Source: Acinetobacter tianfuensis (lineage in GTDB: Bacteria; Pseudomonadota; Gammaproteobacteria; Pseudomonadales; Moraxellaceae). Taken from it: a stretch of 64,000 nucleotides of DNA. Shown one piece after another: positions 54,895-64,000 of the stretch. The translations under genes were made by a program, and so were the position numbers. A model generated the notes under the pieces. The model did no database searches, was not told the DNA's origin, and worked only from the letters and a program-made list of their open reading frames with translations. How positions within the stretch are numbered: position 1 is the first letter of the stretch; every line of letters begins with the position of its first letter. The stretch covers positions 62,001 to 126,000 of the forward strand of contig NZ_RAXV01000001.1 in the NCBI RefSeq assembly GCF_003611465.1. Reading direction: 5' to 3'.

Positions 54895-55698
54895 ATGCTA
54901 GATCAAGAAAAAATTAAAGCGCTTGCACTCGAGTTAGACCAAGGCGAGAAGACCCGCACGCAAATGCGTCAATTCTCTTTGCAATACCCTGAAATGACCA
55001 TTGAAGATGCATATGCTATTCAAAAAGAGTGGGTAGCGCATAAAATTGCCGAAGGCCGCAAGCTGATTGGTCATAAAATTGGCCTAACGTCGCGTGCGAT
55101 GCAAGTGTCATCAAATATTACAGAGCCAGATTATGGCGCTTTGCTGGATGACATGGTGTTTGAAGAAGGTTCAGATATTCCATTTGAGCGCTTTATTGTG
55201 CCGCGTGTGGAAGTGGAACTGGCTTTCATTTTAGGTAAAGACCTAACAGGCCCAAACTGCACCATTTTCGATGTACTCGATGCAACGGATTATATTATTC
55301 CAGCCATTGAAATCATTGATGCGCGTTTGCATAACGTAGACCCTGAAACAGGGATTACCCGTAAAGTTTTTGATACGATTTCTGATAACGCTGCCAACGC
55401 AGGTATTGTTTTAGGCGGCCGTCCAATCAAACCGCATGAGCTGGATTTGCGCCGTATTTCTGCCATTTTGTACCGTAATGGTGTGATTGAAGAGTCGGGT
55501 GTATCTGCTGCAGTGCTGAATAACCCTGTAAAAGGTGTCGCGTGGCTTGCCAATAAATTACACCCGCATGGTGTGACTTTAAAAGCAGGCCAAGTGATTT
55601 TAGGCGGTTCATTCACCCGCCCAGTGGCTGCCCGTCCGGGTGATACGTTCCATGTTGATTATGATCAGCTGGGTTCAATTGCGTTCCGTTTTGTTTAA
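54895..55698 (+). CDS. hpaH: 2-oxo-hept-4-ene-1,7-dioate hydratase
   Basis: A 267-residue hydratase of the FAH-like MhpD/HpaH family that adds water to 2-oxohept-3-ene-1,7-dioate. [17 protein letters not shown] and the acidic metal site [16 protein letters not shown] are visible, with [15 protein letters not shown] in the middle. It lies 14 bases after hpaF and 9 bases before hpaI. Confidence 0.95.
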   Translation: MLDQEKIKALALELDQGEKTRTQMRQFSLQYPEMTIEDAYAIQKEWVAHKIAEGRKLIGHKIGLTSRAMQVSSNITEPDYGALLDDMVFEEGSDIPFERFIVPRVEVELAFILGKDLTGPNCTIFDVLDATDYIIPAIEIIDARLHNVDPETGITRKVFDTISDNAANAGIVLGGRPIKPHELDLRRISAILYRNGVIEESGVSAAVLNNPVKGVAWLANKLHPHGVTLKAGQVILGGSFTRPVAARPGDTFHVDYDQLGSIAFRFV

Positions 55699-55707
55699 GG
55701 TGCAGCA

Positions 55708-56511
55708 ATGTTAGATACCACAAACTACTTTAAGCAAAAACTGAAAACTCAGCAGCAGCTGGGTATGTGGCTGGGCATGGCGGATGGCTATGCAGCAGAA
55801 ATTGCAGCTAATGCAGGTTTTGACTGGTTATTGATCGATGGTGAACATGCACCAAATGATTTGCGTACTATTTTGCATCAATTGCAGTCCATTGCGGCGT
55901 ATCCAAGCCAAGCGGTTGTCCGTCCTGTAACGGGTGATGTAGGATTGATTAAGCAGCTGCTGGACATTGGCGCGCAAACTTTATTGATTCCAATGGTGGA
56001 GTCAGCAGAACAAGCTGAGCTGATGGTCAGTGCGACCCGTTATCCGCCAGAAGGCATCCGCGGAGTGGGTTCTGCTTTGGCGCGCGCTTCACGCTGGAAC
56101 AATTTAACAACTTATTTAAATGATGCAGATGAGCAAATCTGTGTCATCGTGCAAATCGAGTCGAAAAAGGGCTTGGAAAATTTAGATGCAATTTTGCAGG
56201 TTGACGGTGTTGACGGTGTATTTATCGGCCCTGCAGATTTATCTGCTGCCTTAGGTCACCGCGGCAACCCAGGTCATCCGGACGTGCAGGAAATTATTCT
56301 TTCAAGCATTGGAAAAATCCGTGCTGCAGGTAAAGCAGCAGGTATTTTGTCTGCCGATGAAAAGCTGGCAAAACATTATTTATCGATTGGCACTGAATTT
56401 GTTGCAGTGGGTGTGGATACGAGCTTGCTGATGAAGTCGATGAATCAGCTGCTGGCAAAATTTAAAGAAGGCGCGGCGCCTGTAGAAAATGCAGCGCCGA
56501 GCGTCTATTAA
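55708..56511 (+). CDS. hpaI: 4-hydroxy-2-oxoheptanedioate aldolase
   Basis: A 267-residue class II pyruvate aldolase splitting 4-hydroxy-2-oxoheptanedioate into pyruvate and succinate semialdehyde. [13 protein letters not shown] (catalytic His and substrate loop), [20 protein letters not shown] and [14 protein letters not shown] are family signatures; VQIESKKG holds a metal-ligand Glu. It is followed by the dehydrogenase for its product. Confidence 0.96.
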   Translation: MLDTTNYFKQKLKTQQQLGMWLGMADGYAAEIAANAGFDWLLIDGEHAPNDLRTILHQLQSIAAYPSQAVVRPVTGDVGLIKQLLDIGAQTLLIPMVESAEQAELMVSATRYPPEGIRGVGSALARASRWNNLTTYLNDADEQICVIVQIESKKGLENLDAILQVDGVDGVFIGPADLSAALGHRGNPGHPDVQEIILSSIGKIRAAGKAAGILSADEKLAKHYLSIGTEFVAVGVDTSLLMKSMNQLLAKFKEGAAPVENAAPSVY

Positions 56512-56522
56512 GGAGAATATAG

Positions 56523-57971
56523 ATGCAGCTTAAAAATTCTGAACTGCTTAAAACACAAGTTTATATTAACGGTGCATGGACCAATGCAGCAGATGGCAAA
56601 GATTTTGCTGTGACGAACCCTGCAACGGGTGACGAAATCGCCCGTGTTCCAAGTGTAACTGCAGCACAAGTTGAAGAAGCGGTTGAAGCTGCTGAAACGG
56701 CATTGGCTTCTTGGAAGCTGACAACAGCAAAAGAGCGTTCAAGCTTGCTGCGTAAATGGTTTAACTTGATTGTTGAAAATCAAGAAGACCTTGCTGTGAT
56801 TTTAAGTACAGAACAAGGCAAGCCATTAGCAGAAAGCCGCGGTGAAATTCTGTATGGCGCAAGCTTTATCGAATGGTTTGCTGAAGAAGCAAAACGTACT
56901 TATGGCGATATCATTCCTCATGACAAACAAGGCCGCCGTTTAGTGGTGATTAAGCAGCCTGTAGGTGTTGTTGCTGCTATTACGCCGTGGAATTTTCCAA
57001 ATGCCATGATCACACGTAAAGTAGGTCCTGCATTGGCTGCTGGCTGTACTGTGATTATTAAGCCTGCGTCTGAAACGCCGCTTTCAGCGTTGGCATTGGC
57101 GGCTCTTGCAGAACAGGCAGGCATTCCTAAAGGCGTGGTGAATGTTGTAACAGGCAGTTCGCGCGAAATCGGCGGTGTTTTAACCAAACACCCTGCAGTG
57201 AAAAAAGTATCTTTCACAGGTTCAACAGGTGTTGGCAAATTGTTGATGGAACAGTGTTCATCTACAATGAAAAAAGTCAGCATGGAATTGGGCGGAAATG
57301 CGCCGTTCATCGTGTTTGAAGATGCTGATTTAGACAAAGCGGTTCAGGGCGCGATTGCATCTAAATTCCGTAACAGCGGCCAAACATGTGTATGTACCAA
57401 CCGTGTTTTAGTACATGAAAATATTCATGATGCTTTCCTTGAAAAATTAACCGCTGAAGTAAACAAGCTGAAAGTTGCGCCGGCATTTGAGCCAGGTGCA
57501 GAACAAGGTCCGCTGATCAATGAAAAATCAGTAGAAAAAATTGAAGAGCATATTGCAGACGCTGTCGCAAAAGGCGCAAAAATTGTTGCTGGCGGTAAGC
57601 GTCATGCTTTAGGCCATACCTTCTTTGAACCCACCGTTTTGTCAGGTGTAACACAAGACATGCTGGTGGCCAAAGATGAAACTTTTGCCCCCTTAGCGCC
57701 TGTATTTAAATTCAGTACCGACGCGGAAGCAGTTCAAATGGCGAATGACACAGAATTTGGTTTGGCTTCTTATATTTATACAGAAAGCCTCAGCCGCGCT
57801 TGGACGGTGGGTGAAGCGCTTGAATACGGTATGGTCGGCATTAATGAAGGTTTAATTTCCACAGAAGTCGCGCCATTTGGCGGCATTAAGGAATCTGGCT
57901 CTGGCCGTGAAGGCTCGAAGTACGGCATTGAAGACTATATGGAAATTAAATATATGTGCATGGGTATTTAA
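56523..57971 (+). CDS. gabD: Succinate-semialdehyde dehydrogenase
   Basis: A 482-residue aldehyde dehydrogenase of the GabD branch, oxidising succinate semialdehyde released by HpaI to succinate. The catalytic cysteine is in NSGQTCVCTNRVLVH (the double cysteine is characteristic of GabD), the base Glu in MELGGNAPFIVFEDAD, and the C-terminus EDYMEIKYMCMGI is typical. It is last in the hpa operon, 11 bases after hpaI with an AAGGAG ribosome site, and ends at a strong terminator. Confidence 0.94.
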   Translation: MQLKNSELLKTQVYINGAWTNAADGKDFAVTNPATGDEIARVPSVTAAQVEEAVEAAETALASWKLTTAKERSSLLRKWFNLIVENQEDLAVILSTEQGKPLAESRGEILYGASFIEWFAEEAKRTYGDIIPHDKQGRRLVVIKQPVGVVAAITPWNFPNAMITRKVGPALAAGCTVIIKPASETPLSALALAALAEQAGIPKGVVNVVTGSSREIGGVLTKHPAVKKVSFTGSTGVGKLLMEQCSSTMKKVSMELGGNAPFIVFEDADLDKAVQGAIASKFRNSGQTCVCTNRVLVHENIHDAFLEKLTAEVNKLKVAPAFEPGAEQGPLINEKSVEKIEEHIADAVAKGAKIVAGGKRHALGHTFFEPTVLSGVTQDMLVAKDETFAPLAPVFKFSTDAEAVQMANDTEFGLASYIYTESLSRAWTVGEALEYGMVGINEGLISTEVAPFGGIKESGSGREGSKYGIEDYMEIKYMCMGI

Positions 57972-57986
57972 GATATTCAGGCTGCC

Positions 57987-58016
57987 AAAATAAGGATCTT
58001 CGGATCCTTATTTTTT
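57987..58016 (+). terminator. Terminator of the hpa operon
   Basis: Perfect 12-bp stem (57987-57998 with 58003-58014) with a TTCG tetraloop, running into T6. Confidence 0.96.
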
Positions 58017-58498
58017 GTATATAAGAATCAGTATTTAAATATGTATTGAAAAGATATGGCTGCGCGGGTGTAGTTGAGCTATTTTCTGTTGAGCGAAGGC
58101 TGAAAATGTGTGCTCAATGTATTTGCCGCAACGCTGTACAGCAGCCTTTAGATCATGCTGAGAATAAATGCATTTTCTATGCAATTTCCAGTGTTTTGTA
58201 CCAGTATTTATTTTATATAAAGAGTAAATTTCGTCTAAATAGTTAATTTTAATTTTTTGGGAGCGTTGTCACGGCTTTACTTTTTCTCTTAAATTCAATT
58301 AGCTGTATGATTGTTTTTTTATAATTAAGACTAAAGTATGAAGTTAGTTAATAAGTTAAATAGTTGATATGCAATGGATTTTACGCCATGCTTGGAAAGT
58401 GCAAATTAAACTGAATTTAGTACCTTTCTTGCACATTAAAGATGTTTTAAAAATAAACGATGGATAAGGTTATCCACGGATGACGTAAGGATTCGAAG
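58017..58498. other. Intergenic region after the hpa operon
   Basis: About 480 AT-rich bases. A 66-codon frame at 58046-58246 has no ribosome site or recognised features. The promoter of the 58-residue gene should lie in the right part. Confidence 0.5.
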
Positions 58499-58675
58499 AT
58501 GGAGCGCAATACAACGGATGTTGACACTATAATGTTGATAGGGCTGCACGAAGCGCTTACTCCAGAGCTGCTTCAGCAAATCTATTCAGACGAACCGGAT
58601 GCTGTGAAACATTCAGATATCAGTTTTTTTAAGGCTGTTCTGCAGTGGATTCATTCACAGTTTAAAGGCCGCTGA
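58499..58675 (+). CDS. 58-residue small hypothetical protein
   Basis: Small gene starting MERNTTDVDTIMLIGLHEAL and ending HSQFKGR, with AAGGA at a proper distance before the ATG and its own terminator 16 bases after the stop. It is acidic, soluble and predicted helical (LTPELLQQIYSDEPDAVKHS). No family recognised. It lies between the hpa operon and the MHS transporter, so a regulatory or accessory role in this pathway is possible but not shown. Confidence 0.6.
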   Translation: MERNTTDVDTIMLIGLHEALTPELLQQIYSDEPDAVKHSDISFFKAVLQWIHSQFKGR

Positions 58676-58690
58676 GCACCAGTGAATATA

Positions 58691-58715
58691 AAGGGGATAT
58701 TCCCCTTTTTTCCGC
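58691..58715 (+). terminator. Terminator of the 58-residue gene
   Basis: 7-bp stem AAGGGGA/TCCCCTT with a 3-base loop followed by T4. Confidence 0.88.
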
Positions 58716-58813
58716 GTTAATTCCATTTCTAATTTTTATATGCCAGCAGGCTATAGTCTGCCGGACGGGCATTCTCATCCCCAAGTTTTATCGTTTTTAG
58801 AGAGGGACATCTC

Positions 58814-60211
58814 ATGTCTACAGCACCTTATGCTGCCCAAGATAGAAATAAAATGTCTGCCAATGACCGTAAAGTTGCTTTTGCAACAATTATCGGTACA
58901 ACCGTAGAGTGGTATGATTTTTTTATTTACGCTGCTGCAGCAGGTCTTGTTTTTAAAACATTATTCTTCTCACCGGCAGGCTCAACTTTAGGCACAATGC
59001 TGGCATTTGCGACAGTGGGTTTGAGCTTTTTATTCCGTCCTTTGGGCGCATTTCTTGCAGGTTACTTTGGTGACATTTATGGCCGACGTGCTGTTTTGGT
59101 TGCAACTCTTGTGGTGATGGGGCTGTCAACAGCTTTAATTGGATTATTGCCTACCTATGAAACAATTGGTATTTGGGCGCCTATTTTACTTTTGCTTCTG
59201 CGTATTTTACAGGGCTTGTCTGCAGGCGGCGAATGGGGCGGGGCGGTATTGATGGCGGTGGAACATGCACCTGTGCATAAGCGCGGCCGTTTTGGCTCAT
59301 TCCCTCAAATTGGTGTGCCGTTAGGATTATTGCTGGCTTCGGGCATGTTTGCGCTGATGAGCGGTGTGATTGCTCCAGGAGATGCATTTATGGAGTGGGG
59401 ATGGCGCATTCCTTTTCTATTCAGTATCGTCCTGCTGTTTTTGGGGCATTGGCTGCGTAAGTCTGTAGAGGAAAGTCCTGTATTTGAAGAAATTAAAGAA
59501 CGTAAATCTGCATCTAAAACACCAATTAGAGACTTATTTAAAAATCACGCGGCTTTAGTTATCGTGGCTGCTTTGGTCTTTGCTGGAAATAGCGCGATCG
59601 GTTATATGACCACAGGCGGTTTTATTCAAAATTACACGACAAATCCTGAAGGGCCTCTGGCATTGCCGCGTACTCCAATTTTAATCAGCGTGACCGTTTC
59701 TGCTGCAATTTGGCTGTTGTTTACATGGTTCTCGGGCGGTTTATCAGACAAAATTGGCCGCCGTCAGACTTACATTTATGGTTTTATCGTGCAATTATTC
59801 GGTGTTCTTGCATTATTTCCATTGGTCAATATTGGCGAAATTTGGTCGGTATCTTTAGGTCTATGTTTCTTGGCTGTCGGTATTGGAATGACTTATGGCG
59901 CTCAGTCAGCATTTTATTCAGAACTGTTCCCTGCATCGATCCGTTTCTCTGGGGTGTCTATTTCTTATGCTTTAGGCGCTATTTTGGGCGGTGCATTTTC
60001 GCCATTAATTGCCTCATGGCTGGTCAGCTCTACAGGTTCAACTGACTCTGTAGCATACTATTTGGCAGGAATGACGATTGTAGGCCTAGTTGCAGCGATA
60101 TTGCTGAAAGACCGTTCCGGTATTCCTCTTGGCCCAGATCATGAGGCATTGCAAAATGAGTCTGCCTTTACATTCAGCAAAGAAAAAAGCAAGCATGTTT
60201 ATAGTGAATAA
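58814..60211 (+). CDS. MHS-family MFS transporter, probable aromatic acid uptake
   Basis: A 465-residue metabolite:H+ symporter (MFS) with 12 predicted helices. ATIIGTTVEWYDFFIYAAAA is the signature N-terminus of the MHS branch, with GDIYGRRAVL in the first conserved loop and SAGGEWGGAVLMAVEHAP in helix 4-5. Members carry shikimate, proline, citrate or aromatic acids. Placement between the hpa operon and the 4-hydroxyphenylacetate hydroxylase genes suggests uptake of 4-hydroxyphenylacetate, by inference. GAGGGAC precedes the ATG; a terminator follows. Confidence 0.88.
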   Translation: MSTAPYAAQDRNKMSANDRKVAFATIIGTTVEWYDFFIYAAAAGLVFKTLFFSPAGSTLGTMLAFATVGLSFLFRPLGAFLAGYFGDIYGRRAVLVATLVVMGLSTALIGLLPTYETIGIWAPILLLLLRILQGLSAGGEWGGAVLMAVEHAPVHKRGRFGSFPQIGVPLGLLLASGMFALMSGVIAPGDAFMEWGWRIPFLFSIVLLFLGHWLRKSVEESPVFEEIKERKSASKTPIRDLFKNHAALVIVAALVFAGNSAIGYMTTGGFIQNYTTNPEGPLALPRTPILISVTVSAAIWLLFTWFSGGLSDKIGRRQTYIYGFIVQLFGVLALFPLVNIGEIWSVSLGLCFLAVGIGMTYGAQSAFYSELFPASIRFSGVSISYALGAILGGAFSPLIASWLVSSTGSTDSVAYYLAGMTIVGLVAAILLKDRSGIPLGPDHEALQNESAFTFSKEKSKHVYSE

Positions 60212-60239
60212 AGATTGAAGCATTGATGTGCAGTATTAA

Positions 60240-60265
60240 GAGCTGGGTTTATCCCAGCTTTTTTT
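60240..60265 (+). terminator. Terminator of the MHS transporter gene
   Basis: 7-bp stem AGCTGGG/CCCAGCT with a 5-base loop followed by T8. Confidence 0.93.
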
Positions 60266-60544
60266 ATGGCGTTTATTCGTACGGCAGACAATAGGATGCC
60301 GCTGAGCGCAGATGTTTGGGTTTTATATCTAAGCTTTTAAATAAAAATTACACAATTAATTCATCTGAAAATATTTGCTTTTTAGGTAATTTGAAAAGTG
60401 CAATTTTAAGTCGGGAAAATACATTAAGCTTTGCCAAATAATACTGAATAATGGATTCAATACAGCAGAATGGCCTGCTATCTAGGGAATTGTGCCGATG
60501 AGTGCCTTTATGCTGAAAGGCACTATAAACGAAGGATATATAGA
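60266..60544. other. Leader region of the 4-HPA hydroxylase operon
   Basis: About 280 AT-rich bases expected to hold the promoter. No copy of the hpa repeat unit was found here. The frame upstream of 60545 is open but is not expected to be translated. Confidence 0.5.
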
Positions 60545-62777
<2,233 letters not shown>

Positions 62778-62793
62778 CTATCTAATTATTAAT

Positions 62794-62820
62794 AAAAAAG
62801 CTGCTTCGGCAGTTTTTTTA
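62794..62820 (+). terminator. Terminator of the 4-HPA hydroxylase operon
   Basis: CTGC/GCAG core with TTCG tetraloop, extended by A/T pairs and followed by T7. Confidence 0.9.
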
Positions 62821-62866
62821 TTTCAATGAACCCAAGGCAAAACACTTTCCAATAAGCTGATTGTTA

Positions 62867-62883
62867 TTAATATATTAATTAAA
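62867..62883 (+). promoter_or_regulatory. Copy of the hpa-promoter repeat unit
   Basis: The 17 bases TTAATATATTAATTAAA are identical to the first 17 of the motifs at 34481 and 50603. It stands directly upstream of the FAD dehydrogenase remnant. Confidence 0.5.
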
Positions 62884-62901
62884 AACCCTTGAGTAGCGTT
62901 T

Positions 62902-63063
62902 ATGTACCAAAGCTGCAGGAGTGGACGTGGAAAAAATATCGAATGTGATGTGCTGGTGGTAGATTTAGGCGCATCAGGCATGGCATCCGCAATAACTGCT
63001 AAATTATTGGATTTAAATGTGGCGGTTATTTGGCAGTGTAAGCCTGTTTCAATTGATTGCTGA
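62902..63063 (+). pseudogene. Remnant of an FAD-binding dehydrogenase (N-terminal end)
   Basis: A 53-codon frame contains CDVLVVDLGASGMASAITAK followed by LLDLNVAVIW, the Rossmann FAD-binding start of the fumarate reductase/3-ketosteroid dehydrogenase type (normally VVGSGASGMAAAITAK..G..V.VIEK). The first glycine of GxGxxG is replaced (Asp-Leu-Gly), the expected EK after VI is Trp-Gln, and the frame stops after 20 more bases. Nothing of the remaining ~500 residues follows. A regulator gene takes its place. Not functional. Confidence 0.7.
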
Positions 63064-63111
63064 TCTGTTTGGCATAGTGCATTGATTGATTTTAAAATTA
63101 TAGGAGCTAGG

Positions 63112-63849
63112 ATGGCTGGTCAACAACGCGGAATTCAAACAGTTGAATTAGCTGGTGAAATATTAAAGTTGGTATGTGCTTCAAAAAAGTCATTTTCCTT
63201 GAGTGAAATTGCAGCAATGCTTAATCTTGCTTCCGGTTCTGCTTATAAATATTTAGTGAGTTTGCAGCGTACGGGACTGCTTAAACGAAATGAAAGCACT
63301 TTAGAGTTTGAAGCAGGCTCACTGAGCCTGCGGTTAGGCCTATCTAAAATTAACCGCGACGGCATAGTGGTACAGTCACGTCAGGCTTTAGCTCAAATTG
63401 CAGAAAAATATGAGGTGAATGTCTTTAGCTCTTTATGGTCGAATATAAATGGCCCTACCGTCGTATTTTACCGTGAGTTTTCTAGTTTTTTTAACCTCGG
63501 TTTCCGTTTGGGGGAAAATTTAGCGCTGAGTACGGCAACAGGACGTTTGTTTGCAGCATACCATGCTGAAAATCTTGCACAGGCCATATTGCTAAAACCT
63601 TATGCCGATGCGCAGCAATTCAGTGATGCCCGTTTTTTACATGATTTAAATCGCATTCGCCAGCAAGGCTATTCTGTATTAATCGATACGCCTGATATCT
63701 GCAGTTATGCTGTTCCAGTTTTCAATCATGATAATCAAATGGTATTGGCCATGACTGTATTTGCAGAAACTCAAAGTGTTGATGCAGATAAAATCTCAAT
63801 GATTTTAGAGGATTTAACGGCAATTGCTGGCGTACTGAAGGGGATGTGA
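63112..63849 (+). CDS. IclR-family transcriptional regulator
   Basis: A 245-residue IclR-type protein: N-terminal winged helix (QTVELAGEILKLVCASKKSF, then LSEIAAMLNLASGSAYKYLV) and C-terminal effector domain (LSTATGRLFAAYHAENLAQA, then GYSVLIDTPDICSYAVPVFN). ATG 63112 has TAGGAGC in front; a TTG 30 bases earlier is not preferred. It sits after the FAD dehydrogenase remnant, and a second IclR gene begins two bases after its stop. The target genes may lie beyond the window. Confidence 0.9.
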   Translation: MAGQQRGIQTVELAGEILKLVCASKKSFSLSEIAAMLNLASGSAYKYLVSLQRTGLLKRNESTLEFEAGSLSLRLGLSKINRDGIVVQSRQALAQIAEKYEVNVFSSLWSNINGPTVVFYREFSSFFNLGFRLGENLALSTATGRLFAAYHAENLAQAILLKPYADAQQFSDARFLHDLNRIRQQGYSVLIDTPDICSYAVPVFNHDNQMVLAMTVFAETQSVDADKISMILEDLTAIAGVLKGM

Positions 63850-63850
63850 G

Positions 63851-64000
63851 GTGGAAAATCTAAATCAAAATGCGGGTATTCAGAGTATTGATTATACTGC
63901 GCAAATATTGGAACTTTTTTGTCAGCAGCGGACAAGGTTAAGCCTGAAAAAAATTGCACAGCAATTAAATGAAAGCCCTGCAAAAATTTTCCGTTATTTG
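63851..64000 (+). CDS. IclR-family transcriptional regulator (5' part)
   Basis: The first 50 codons of a second IclR-like regulator, cut by the window edge. Start GTG at 63851, one base after the previous stop codon, with AAGGGG as ribosome site. IQSIDYTAQILELFCQQRTR, then LSLKKIAQQLNESPAKIFRY is the winged helix-turn-helix of the family. A tandem pair of IclR genes is unusual; they may act together or recognise related ligands. Confidence 0.8.
   Translation, partial: MENLNQNAGIQSIDYTAQILELFCQQRTRLSLKKIAQQLNESPAKIFRYL

Noticed and set aside
58046-58246. 66-codon frame after the hpa terminator
   Set aside because: No ribosome site and no recognisable protein features.

Overview
The window looks like a chromosomal segment of a low-GC gammaproteobacterium of the genus Acinetobacter (Moraxellaceae). 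This is inferred from three things: a WS/DGAT wax-ester synthase next to cysH, the two-component 4-hydroxyphenylacetate hydroxylase of the Acinetobacter C1/C2 type, and a MesX/MesD folate-independent methionine synthase locus. Housekeeping genes are present in their usual order (gatCAB, mreBCD, maf, rng). No rRNA, tRNA, CRISPR array, prophage or intact insertion sequence was recognised.

Layout. 1-830: 3' end of a cytochrome bd / cyanide-insensitive oxidase operon (cydB plus a 35-residue DUF2474 subunit). 1.4-5.0 kb: mesX, mesD, a flavin reductase and a TauE-type exporter. 5.0-5.7 kb: two weak small ORFs. 5.85-9.73 kb (minus): tyrosine catabolism operon hpd-aroP-tyrB. 10.1-17.2 kb: accessory and stress genes (vsr, a SpoT-like HD hydrolase, sbmA, envelope proteins, a DJ-1/PfpI protein). 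17.36-19.44 kb: a hairpin repeat followed by a very AT-rich gene with a C-terminal RNxxAHG (DUF4209/HEPN-like) motif. 19.4-27.7 kb: core genes gatBAC, mreBCD, maf, rng and a 57-residue small protein. 27.7-33.6 kb: wax-ester synthase, cysH, thrH and two tandem FadL-type porins. 34.5-44.1 kb: a catabolic block with a decayed GMC oxidoreductase, aldehyde dehydrogenase, LuxR regulator, copper amine oxidase, AlgE-like porin, arylsulfatase and a lipoprotein formylglycine-generating enzyme. 44.4-48.2 kb: homogentisate branch (VOC protein, maiA, fahA, divergent IclR regulator). 48.4-62.8 kb: the complete 4-hydroxyphenylacetate (homoprotocatechuate) meta-cleavage pathway. 62.9 kb to the end: a decayed FAD dehydrogenase and two tandem IclR regulators.

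How the genes work together. Most of the right half converges on aromatic amine and amino acid breakdown. TynA would oxidise tyramine or phenethylamine to aldehydes, an aldehyde dehydrogenase would make 4-hydroxyphenylacetate, the C2/C1 hydroxylase makes homoprotocatechuate, and HpaD-E-F-G-H-I plus GabD take it to pyruvate and succinate. TyrB and Hpd take tyrosine to homogentisate, and MaiA/FahA finish to fumarate and acetoacetate. No classical homogentisate dioxygenase gene lies in the window, but a VOC-fold protein with a possible His-His-Glu metal site sits in its place.

The most interesting non-coding signals are two shared operator-like motifs. One is a 19-bp palindrome present both at hpd and, about 37 kb away, between fahA and its IclR regulator. 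The other is a 20-bp tandem direct repeat in the hpaA/hpaG promoter whose unit recurs exactly, or nearly so, at three other catabolic promoters. Two pseudogene remnants (GMC oxidoreductase, FAD dehydrogenase) each sit beside a copy of that second motif.
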